Assembly (NCBI RefSeq): GCF_016862395.1
Contig: NZ_BOMW01000017.1
Coordinates: 60,418-124,417, forward strand
From: Actinoplanes siamensis
GTDB taxonomy: Bacteria; Actinomycetota; Actinomycetes; Mycobacteriales; Micromonosporaceae
Direction: 5' to 3'
DNA length: 64,000 bases
The notes beneath the pieces were generated by a model that was not told the origin of the DNA, did not search any database, and saw only the letters and a list, made by a program, of their open reading frames with translations. Positions 57,530 through 64,000 of this stretch are shown here, in pieces (within the stretch, counting starts at the first letter, position 1; every line of letters starts with the position of its first letter). The position numbers were made by a program, and so were the translations under genes.

Positions 57530-58219
57530 TCACTCGGTGGAGTCGGGACCGTTCGTCAGGTCCATCAGCTGCTGCGTGACGTGGTTGGTCAGCGCCTGCT
57601 GGTAGCCCTGGGCGAGCTGCCCGAGCTTCTCGATCTCGTCGAGCAGCTGGGCCCGCTTCTCCACCAGGCTGTCCATCGCCTCGGCGTGGTTGCGGCGCGC
57701 GTCGCTCTCGATCGTGCTGGCCTTCATCTGGGCCTCGGCGGTGAGCTGGTCGGCCTTGCCGCGGGCGGCCTCGAGCAGCGCCTCGACCTCGCGCTGCGCG
57801 TCGCGCATGTGCTCGTCGGCGGTGCGCTGGGCCATCATCAGCACCCGGGCGTTGCGGTCGTCGTCGCCGACTGTCGGCAGCGCGCCGGACGGCGTGGCGC
57901 TGCGCGCCCGCTCCAGCTGGGACTGCATGTTCCGGGCGTTCTGCTCGGCCCGGGCGCGGGCCTCCTGCAAGCGCTCGAGCTGGGCCTGCAGGTCGGCGAA
58001 CTCGTTGGTGATCACCATGGTCGCGGCCGGGTTGCCGCCGGCACCGCCACCGCCGCGCGATGCCTGGCTGCGGAGCGAGTTGTTCTCCTCGAGCAGGCGG
58101 ATCAGCTCCTGCTCGACCTCGTCGAGGAAGGCGTCGACCTCCTCCTCGTCGTACCCCCGCTTGCCGATCGGCGGCTTCTTGAAGGCCACGTTGTGGATAT
58201 CAGCTGGGGTGAGCGGCAT
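57530..58219 (-). CDS. divIVA: DivIVA/Wag31 polar growth protein
   Basis: 229 residues. The invariant N-terminus [20 protein letters not shown] leads into the DivIVA lipid-binding domain ([20 protein letters not shown]). A Gly-rich linker at about 55-63 is followed by a long coiled coil (70-225, with [20 protein letters not shown]). DivIVA assembles at hyphal tips and directs polar peptidoglycan synthesis in filamentous actinomycetes. In many actinobacteria divIVA lies near ftsZ and sepF, but here none of these is in view, so this may be a second copy. A strong terminator follows. Confidence 0.92.
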   Translation of the reverse strand: MPLTPADIHNVAFKKPPIGKRGYDEEEVDAFLDEVEQELIRLLEENNSLRSQASRGGGGAGGNPAATMVITNEFADLQAQLERLQEARARAEQNARNMQSQLERARSATPSGALPTVGDDDRNARVLMMAQRTADEHMRDAQREVEALLEAARGKADQLTAEAQMKASTIESDARRNHAEAMDSLVEKRAQLLDEIEKLGQLAQGYQQALTNHVTQQLMDLTNGPDSTE

Positions 58220-58412
58220 CGCATTCCTCGGTTCCCGTCGGCGGACGTGGTGCGGCCCGAAATCCTACGCAACAGCGGCACGTTACCGCCCGTGGGCATG
58301 ATCACGCGGCCCTGAAGCCGCTGACCAGGCTCGATGTGAGCAGGAGCACGCCCGGGCCACTGCGTGCAGGTCACGGATAGTACCGGCCGGAGGCTCGGGC
58401 GCCCAGTGCCGG

Positions 58413-58643
58413 TCAGGGCAGCCCGAGGTGGACGGCGACCGCGGCGTGCAGCCCGACGCCGAGCACCGAGCCCAGGCACATCGACCGGCCGGCGGACACC
58501 CGCCGGGGCTCCCGGGCCTGCCACAGCCCGACGCCGACGGCGAGGGACACCACCATCACGCAGAGTGCGCCGGGCAGGGCGGCCGGCGTCCGGTCACCCA
58601 CGCAGAGCAACTGCGGGATGAACCCGGCGTCGAATCCGATCAT
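58413..58643 (-). CDS. Small hypothetical membrane protein
   Basis: About 76 residues from ATG (MIGFDAGFIPQLLCVGDRTP); an upstream GTG would add 14 residues. Two hydrophobic segments (ALCVMVVSLAVGVGLW; MCLGSVLGVGLHAAVAVHLG) are separated by a basic loop (QAREPRRVSAGR). It has no recognised family. Third-position GC supports coding in this frame. It lies between divIVA and ltrA on the same strand. Confidence 0.45.
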   Translation of the reverse strand: MIGFDAGFIPQLLCVGDRTPAALPGALCVMVVSLAVGVGLWQAREPRRVSAGRSMCLGSVLGVGLHAAVAVHLGLP

Positions 58644-58752
58644 TCGAGGCCACCGTTTGCGCCACCAGCCGGCCACCCGCCCCACCCCCTAAGCGCATTG
58701 TCCGAAGTAAATGTAATTACTCGGCACCTGCGACTTCGGGCACGGTCGGATG

Positions 58753-59976
58753 TCACACCTTGGCGACCCGGACCTCCCCGGCCCGGTGCTGCAGCACCCC
58801 GGTGACCACCCCGCCGACCAGAACCGCCGCGCACGACGCGACCACCCCGACCGGCGACAGCCCGGGCAGCAGCGTGAGCAGCAGCACGAGTGGCGCCCCG
58901 AGTCCGGGCCAGAGCACCGCGGCCCGCCACCGCCGGGACAGCACCCCCTGCACGACCGCCGCGCTGAGCAGGTAACCGGCCAGTCCGGCGCCGAGCACGC
59001 CCCGGGCGCCCGAGGTGAGATGGTCCTCGGCGCCGTGCAGGACGGCGTGCTCCAGCCCGACCGCGACGGCCGCGAGGCTGACGGCGAGCGGCAGATGGGC
59101 GTACACATAGAAGTCGTGCACGCCCTGGCGGGTGTGCTCGCCACCCTCCTCGACCAGGCGGCGTTTCGCCGCGCCGCCGGAGAGGTCGAAGTAGGACCAC
59201 CAGAGCGCGGCCGCGGCCAGGAAGCCGAAGGTCGCGGTGACCACCACCTCGGCCGCCCAGTGCCCGTCGCGCAGGCCCACCACGGCTGCTGTCACCGACT
59301 CGCCGAGCACCAGGATGACGAAGAGCCCGAAACGCTCCGGCAGGTGTTGCATGTGCAGCGGCGGCGCGTCCGGGACTCGGGCCGCCAGCGTCGGCCCGAT
59401 CAGGTCCAGCAGGACGCCGACGGCCCACAGGACGTAGCGGGCGGGACCGGGCAGGGCGAGCGAGACGGTCCAGCAGGCGGCGCCCGCGGCATGACCCCAG
59501 AGGTACGGCCGGATCCCCGCCCGCGCCTGTGGAAGGTTGCGCCACACCCGCAGGTACCCGGCGATCAGCACCACGCGCAGCAGCACGTACCCCATTGCGA
59601 ACCAGCGCGCGTGCTCGCCGATCGCCTGCTCGGCCGAGGCGGCCATGACGATCACCCCGGCCATCCCGGTGAGCGTCAGCAGCCGGAAGATCGCGTCGTC
59701 GGTGTCGAACCGGTTGGCGTAGAGCGTGGTGCTCGCCCACGCCCACCAGCCGGCCACCAGGATCGCCACGAACCGGAACCCGCCGCTGAGCGTCTCGTGC
59801 CCGGCCAGCACGTCCGCGCAGCGCGCGACGAACAGCACGAAAGCCAGGTCGAAGAAGAGCTCCAGCCGGGTCGCCGAGCGGTTGGAGTCACGGTTGACGT
59901 CGGGTGGCCGGACGAGCTCGCGCTCCTCCTCGTCCTCCCGGTCCAGCCGCTCCCGCTCGGCCTTCGCGTCGGCCAT
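58753..59976 (-). CDS. LtrA-family membrane protein (low temperature requirement protein A)
   Basis: 407 residues with about ten transmembrane segments after an acidic/basic N-terminal tail (ERERLDREDEEERELVRPPD). The family hallmark is RLELFFDLAFVLFVARCADV at the first segment, then LPERFGLFVILVLGESVTAA in the middle and WWSYFDLSGG later. LtrA was named from a Listeria low-temperature growth phenotype; the molecular function is unknown. Confidence 0.9.
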   Translation of the reverse strand: MADAKAERERLDREDEEERELVRPPDVNRDSNRSATRLELFFDLAFVLFVARCADVLAGHETLSGGFRFVAILVAGWWAWASTTLYANRFDTDDAIFRLLTLTGMAGVIVMAASAEQAIGEHARWFAMGYVLLRVVLIAGYLRVWRNLPQARAGIRPYLWGHAAGAACWTVSLALPGPARYVLWAVGVLLDLIGPTLAARVPDAPPLHMQHLPERFGLFVILVLGESVTAAVVGLRDGHWAAEVVVTATFGFLAAAALWWSYFDLSGGAAKRRLVEEGGEHTRQGVHDFYVYAHLPLAVSLAAVAVGLEHAVLHGAEDHLTSGARGVLGAGLAGYLLSAAVVQGVLSRRWRAAVLWPGLGAPLVLLLTLLPGLSPVGVVASCAAVLVGGVVTGVLQHRAGEVRVAKV

Positions 59977-60431
59977 CGCACCTCCCCAGGTCGTGCGCGC
60001 GGCATACCCAGTCGGGGCCCGGCGGAATCAGGGGCGCACCGATGCGACAGGTGGCCGGCTGCTCCGCCGTACCCCGCGATTGCCCGCGCCCAGGACCATT
60101 TCCTCCGGCTCGGCGCCGGCGCCTCGCCGAATCATCCGGACGGGGTCGCCGAGAACACGCACTTCCAGGCGCACGGCGCGATCGAGGTGGCCCGGCTGGT
60201 GGTGACCGCGGGCCGTACCATTCCGGGTCGCGACCACCACGCCCGGCGCGACCCGGCCATCCCCGACGACGTGCTCAGCTCGCCGGTCACCAGGCCGCCG
60301 AGAGTTGAAACCTCGCGGCAGCCGAAATGGCGGTTAACGCCGTTATTCATCGCGGCCAATGATCGACGAAATGTGAACAACCGGCGCCCGGACGCTGGAT
60401 GGCCCCGCGGAACGGGGTAGACGCTTTTCCC
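59977..60431. other. Intergenic stretch with a coding-like fragment
   Basis: 455 bases between ltrA and pit. From about 60090 to 60300 the rightward frame (HFLRLGAGASPNHPDGVAEN; HGAIEVARLVVTAGRTIPG) has high third-position GC and no stop, yet has no start codon with a ribosome site and no family I recognise. It may be a gene remnant. AT-richer sequence at 60300-60380 probably holds the pit promoter. Confidence 0.35.
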
Positions 60432-61359
60432 GTGACCGAAACAACAGTGGTCCTCGTTCTCGTGGTCGTCACCGCCCTCGGCTTCGACTTCACCAACGGT
60501 TTCCACGACACGGCCAACGCGATGGCGACCTCGATCGCCACCGGCGCGCTGCGTCCCAAGGTGGCCGTGCTCCTGTCCGCCGTGCTCAACCTGGTCGGCG
60601 CGTTCCTCTCCGTGGAGGTCGCGCTCACCGTCACGAACGCGGTGGTCAGAATCCAGAACAGCGACGGCATACCGAAACCGGAGCTGCTGTCCGACGGTGG
60701 CCGGGGGTTGTTGCTGATCGTGCTGGCCGGCCTGGTCGGCGGCATCCTCTGGAACCTGCTGACCTGGTTGCTCGGCCTGCCCTCCAGCTCCTCGCACGCG
60801 CTGTTCGGCGGCCTGATCGGCTCCGCGGTGGCCGGCCTCGGCTGGTCCGGCGTCAAGTGGACCGGCGACGGCAGCAAACTGGACGGCGTGGTCGGCAAGG
60901 TGATCCTGCCGGCGCTGATGTCGCCGGTGATCGCCGGCCTGGTCGCCGCGGCCGGCACCTGGATCATCTACCGGATCACCGCGGGGGTGGCGGCACGGTT
61001 CGCCGGGAACGGCTTCCGCTGGGGCCAGATCGGCTCGGCCTCGCTGCGCGACCGGCTCGATCCTGGGAAGCGGCGTCGGCAAGCCCGGTGCGCGGGTGCG
61101 CTGGGCGGTCGCCGGCCGCATGGTGGCGGCGTGGCTGATCACGCTGCCCGCGGCGGCCGTGGTGGGCGCGCTGATGTGGTTCGCCGGCGACCTGATCGGC
61201 GGACTGGCCGGCGCGCTGGTGGTCTTCGCCGTCCTGGTGGCCCTGGCCGTCCACATGTACCTGCGCTCGCGCCGGCAGCCGATCGGCCACAACAACGTCA
61301 ACGACGAGTGGGACGCCCCGGCCGCCGCGCCGAGGGTCACCGCCGGCGCGGCGAGCTGA
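60432..61359 (+). pseudogene. PiT-family phosphate permease gene broken by an internal deletion
   Basis: From a GTG the frame encodes the N-terminal half of a PiT permease: FDFTNGFHDTANAMATSIAT, the first PD001131-type signature, then GLPSSSSHALFGGLIGSAVA, to GQIGSASL at about residue 205 (61046). The frame should continue with the second signature (SLAHGTNDAQKTMG-type), but this and about 100 residues are absent. In another frame, from 61048, ATGSILGSGVGKPGARVRWA begins and continues to the normal C-terminus. The junction loses one signature and shifts frame, so a working transporter is not expected, unless it is a sequencing or assembly error. A following fragment in a third frame (61370-61446: SFEHLYPTIVDEH) may be more decay. 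Confidence 0.75.
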
Positions 61360-61458
61360 GAGGGGCATCACGTCGGTCGCGGCGACCGGCTCCGGCAAGG
61401 CGCTGAGCTTCGAGCACCTCTACCCGACCATCGTCGACGAGCACTGACCGGGAGCGAC

Positions 61459-61776
61459 ATGAGCGAGCAACGGTCCAACTTCGTCACCCGCGCCGTGGGC
61501 TGGCTGCGCGCCGGGTACCCGGAGGGGGTGCCCCGGCGGGACTACGTCGTCCTGCTCGGCCTGCTGCGGCGCAAGCTGACCGAGAACGAGGTCCGCAGGA
61601 TCGCCCGGGAACTGGTCACCCAGCCCCGCCCCGGCGACGGCCCGATCACCGGCGCCGAGATCGAGGACCTGATCAGCGAGACGATGCTGCAGGAGGCGAC
61701 CCCGGCCGACGTGGTCCGGGTCTGCGCCCATCCGGCCGCCGGCGGCTGGCCACTGGCCGACCCGCCCACGGAGTGA
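61459..61776 (+). CDS. DUF3349-family protein
   Basis: 105 residues. The DUF3349 profile is clear: AVGWLRAGYPEGVPRRDYVV with LLGLLRRKLTENEVRRIARE, and ITGAEIEDLISETMLQEAT with ADVVRVCAHPAAGGWPL. The ATG follows CGGGAGCG. The family is typical of actinobacteria and has unknown function. It lies behind the broken pit gene. Confidence 0.85.
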   Translation: MSEQRSNFVTRAVGWLRAGYPEGVPRRDYVVLLGLLRRKLTENEVRRIARELVTQPRPGDGPITGAEIEDLISETMLQEATPADVVRVCAHPAAGGWPLADPPTE

Positions 61777-61789
61777 GGGCGGCTCGGTA

Positions 61790-61825
61790 GAACCCGGGCG
61801 GCGCAGGTGGGCGGCGTCCGGGTTC
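61790..61825 (+). terminator. Possible hairpin after the DUF3349 gene
   Basis: GAACCCGG (61790-61797) and CCGGGTTC (61818-61825) can pair around a 20-base loop, 13 bases after the stop. The loop is long and no T-run follows, so this is a weak candidate. Confidence 0.35.
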
Positions 61826-61958
61826 CGGTCCCGATCACTGGACCCGAGCCACCGGCATCGGCCCGGTTACGGAAGAATTGCTGATCAGATCTTGTGCCAC
61901 CCGGCGACGTCGATCTCGATCAGCTTTTCGGACGCCGGCGACAGAAAGGACGACCGAC

Positions 61959-62867
61959 GTGACGGTGACCCAGAGCGCACCCGCGGTCCGCACCCAGCCC
62001 GGGCCGACCGACAACCAGGCCGTCCTGATCGTGCACGGTAAGGACCGCACCGGCATCGTGGCCGCGATCAGCGCGGTGCTCGGCAAGCACGACGCCAACA
62101 TCGTGTCGCTGGACCAGTATTCCGACAACCCGCACGGCGGGGCGTTCTTCCAGCGCACGGTCTTCGCGCTGGACCACCTCAAGGCCCGGCTCCCGCAGGT
62201 CGAGCTGGACCTGCAGGCCAAGCTCGCCGAGGGTTTCGAGCTGGAGTACACGCTGCGTGACCTGTCCGTCCCGAAGCGCGTCGCGATCTTCGCCTCCAAG
62301 GACGACCACTGCCTGCTCGACCTGCTCTGGCGGCACCGCCGCGGCGAGCTCCCGATCAACGTGTCCATGGTGATCTCGAACCACCCGGACACCGCGAACG
62401 AGGTCCGGTTCTTCGGCGTCCCGTTCTTCCACGTCCCGTCCGCCGGTCCGGACAAGTCCGCCGCCGAGGCCCAGCACCTCCAGCTGCTGCGGGGCAACGT
62501 CGACTTCATCGTGCTGGCCCGCTACATGCAGATCCTCAGCGGGGACTTCATCGGGCGGGTGGGCGTCCCGATCATCAACATCCATCACAGCTTCCTGCCG
62601 TCCTTCATCGGCGCGGGGCCGTACGCCAAGGCGAAGCAGCGCGGGGTGAAACTGGTCGGCGCGACGGCCCACTACGTCACCGAGGATCTCGACGAGGGGC
62701 CGATCATCGAGCAGGACGTGATCCGGGTCTCACACGCCGACACGGTGGCGGACCTGCAGCGGCGCGGGGCGGACGTGGAGCGGGCGGTGCTCTCCCGGGC
62801 GGTCCGCTGGCACAGCGAGGACCGGGTCATCCGCCACGAGAACCACACCATCGTCTTCGCCGGCTGA
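61959..62867 (+). CDS. purU: Formyltetrahydrofolate deformylase
   Basis: 302 residues from a GTG with GAAAGGA upstream. An N-terminal ACT domain (VLIVHGKDRTGIVAAISAVL, about 20-95) is followed by the formyltransferase-like catalytic domain with INVSMVISNHPD, IINIHHSFLPSFIGAGPYA (active-site Asn/His) and TEDLDEGPIIEQDVIRVSH (catalytic Asp). PurU hydrolyses 10-formyl-THF to formate and THF, balancing one-carbon pools; the ACT domain binds Gly/Met-type effectors in E. coli. No folate riboswitch or purine gene is visible nearby. Confidence 0.93.
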   Translation: MTVTQSAPAVRTQPGPTDNQAVLIVHGKDRTGIVAAISAVLGKHDANIVSLDQYSDNPHGGAFFQRTVFALDHLKARLPQVELDLQAKLAEGFELEYTLRDLSVPKRVAIFASKDDHCLLDLLWRHRRGELPINVSMVISNHPDTANEVRFFGVPFFHVPSAGPDKSAAEAQHLQLLRGNVDFIVLARYMQILSGDFIGRVGVPIINIHHSFLPSFIGAGPYAKAKQRGVKLVGATAHYVTEDLDEGPIIEQDVIRVSHADTVADLQRRGADVERAVLSRAVRWHSEDRVIRHENHTIVFAG

Positions 62868-63103
62868 TCCCCAAGCTGGTCGTGAGGGTGTCCCGCCGAC
62901 CCCGGAACACACGCCTCGCGCCCAGCCACACGATCCCGGCTGGCATCCGGGGAGGCGCCCGCGGATCAGAGGGCGGCAGGCCGGGGCGTGCCAGTCAGCG
63001 GCGGCGCGTTGCCGGGCGGCTCGGCGGGCCGGGGCGCTGGGCCACCCGGCGGCCGGGCCGGGCTGGGCGCGGCAGGCGGGTGGTTCGGGCCCGATGGGTG
63101 GGG

Positions 63104-63865
63104 TCAGGCGGGCTGGGTGGTCGGGACGGAGATCCAGCTCGTGTACTTGCCGGTGCGGTCGTCGCCGGAGGACTGGCCCCGCAACCGCCGCTGGATCCAC
63201 GGCAGCACGTGCTCCCGGTAGTAGCGGGCCTCCGCCAGCAGCCCACCCTTCCCCCCGGGACCGGGATCGATGACGTGGGCCGGCGTCGGATGTCCGAGAG
63301 CGGTCAGCACCACGCTGGCCACCCGGCGATGGCCGGCCGCGTTCAGGTGGAGGCGGTCGGCGGACCAGTAGCCGGCGCGCTGGATCTCCTGATCGTGGAA
63401 CATGTCGACGAAGGTCAGGTCGTACTTCTCCGCGAGCGGCGCCACCGCCGCGGTCAGCGCCTCGCCCTTGCGCCGCATCGAGCCGCCCATCGGCAGGCGC
63501 GCCGACGGGTCGGCGCCGGAGAGCAGCAGGACCTGGACCCCGTTGTCCAGGCACCGCCGGATGGCGTTCTCGGTCATCTCGACCAGGGTCTTGAGGTCGC
63601 CGCCGGGGCGCATCATGTCGTTGCCGCCGCCGTTGAGCGACAGCAGCGTGGGCTTCGGGTCCAGGGCGAGCGCGGCGTCGAGCTGCTCGGTGACGATCGG
63701 CCGGAGCAACCGGCCGCGGATGGCCAGGTTCGCGTACTGGATCGGCTCGCCGAGCCCGGCCGCCAGCCCGGCGGCGACCAGGTCGGCCCAGCCCCGCTCG
63801 CTTCCGTCCGGCTGGGTGTCGCCCATCCCCTCGGTGAAGCTGTCCCCGATCGCGACGTACCGCAT
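63104..63865 (-). CDS. SGNH/GDSL-type lipase/esterase
   Basis: 253 residues. SGNH block I is YVAIGDSFTEGMGD (Ser near residue 9), block III is LNGGGNDMMRPGG, and block V is DRLHLNAAGHRRVAS. There is no signal peptide, so it is cytoplasmic. This pattern matches the widespread actinobacterial SGNH hydrolase with a GDSFTEGxGD start. Its substrate is unknown. The 135 bases beyond the start to the end of the window hold no gene I can support. Confidence 0.87.
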   Translation of the reverse strand: MRYVAIGDSFTEGMGDTQPDGSERGWADLVAAGLAAGLGEPIQYANLAIRGRLLRPIVTEQLDAALALDPKPTLLSLNGGGNDMMRPGGDLKTLVEMTENAIRRCLDNGVQVLLLSGADPSARLPMGGSMRRKGEALTAAVAPLAEKYDLTFVDMFHDQEIQRAGYWSADRLHLNAAGHRRVASVVLTALGHPTPAHVIDPGPGGKGGLLAEARYYREHVLPWIQRRLRGQSSGDDRTGKYTSWISVPTTQPA

Positions 63866-64000
63866 CCCGCACTCCTGCCGGTCGTACCCGAGTTGATCAG
63901 TCCCAACATTAGGCCCCCACGGGATCCGGGCACGCGGCGTCCTGTGCGGCGTGACCGGCCTCGCCGCGCCGACCCTCCGGGCCGGGCCGGCTTCACCGCG

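Overview
The window is high-GC (roughly 70% or more by eye) actinobacterial chromosome. Many genes start with GTG or TTG, a four-gene conservon (sensor kinase, roadblock, DUF742, GTPase) is present, and so are a Wag31-type DivIVA, a very long single-chain acyl-CoA carboxylase, a chemoreceptor and c-di-GMP proteins. Together these suggest a motile filamentous actinomycete, most likely Micromonosporaceae (Actinoplanes-like); the genus is an inference. I saw no rRNA, tRNA, CRISPR array, prophage or transposase.

Layout. 1-3014: class III aminotransferase and FGGY kinase, directly abutting. 3084-6029: SF1 helicase with a C-terminal nuclease-like region. 6070-6330: remnant of an ECF (SigE-type) sigma factor. 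6323-9873: conservon cvnA-B-C-D. 10357-15813: 1818-residue biotin-dependent carboxylase, followed by a hairpin and a broken EAL-domain gene. 16224-20746: three glycosyltransferases around a divergent promoter region. 20924-25584: acyl-CoA dehydrogenase, its PadR repressor with a clear operator, and a molybdopterin oxidoreductase. 25868-27412: secreted M23 peptidase and a GNAT acetyltransferase.

27423-37451 is a uronate-polysaccharide utilisation locus. One leftward operon (DUF2264 protein, solute-binding lipoprotein, two permeases, YesL-like protein, GH88 unsaturated glucuronyl hydrolase) diverges from a heparinase II/III-type lyase and a hybrid regulator with a DeoR helix-turn-helix and a LacI-type ligand domain. 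The logic is uptake of an oligosaccharide, lysis of it and hydrolysis of the unsaturated product. A second carbohydrate pair, GH115 alpha-glucuronidase plus an SGNH esterase-like enzyme, lies at 46945-51154.

37632-46492 is a patchy region: STAS protein, TauE/SafE permease, small membrane proteins with broken neighbours, a PAS-GGDEF diguanylate cyclase, an orphan solute-binding lipoprotein next to a methyl-accepting chemotaxis protein, DksA/TraR and YciI proteins, a DeoR remnant and a lone Flp pilin. 51369-55352 holds a hybrid histidine kinase, a radical SAM/SPASM protein with an unannotated 54-codon ORF three bases behind it, and a secreted DUF3455 protein.

The most interesting unit is 55398-57383 (leftward): YbaB-like protein, WXG100-like protein, a toxin-like protein, and a small candidate immunity protein. 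The toxin C-terminus matches the ADP-ribosyl cyclase (CD38) family, with the catalytic Glu, Asp, Trp and Glu present and the Glu-to-Asp spacing identical. The arrangement parallels mycobacterial CpnT (Esx-like genes, channel/toxin, immunity factor) but with a different NAD-consuming fold. The right end carries divIVA, ltrA, a phosphate permease gene (pit) broken by an internal frame-shifting deletion, a DUF3349 protein, purU and an SGNH hydrolase. At least four gene remnants (sigma factor, EAL, DeoR, pit) point to active gene decay in the window.
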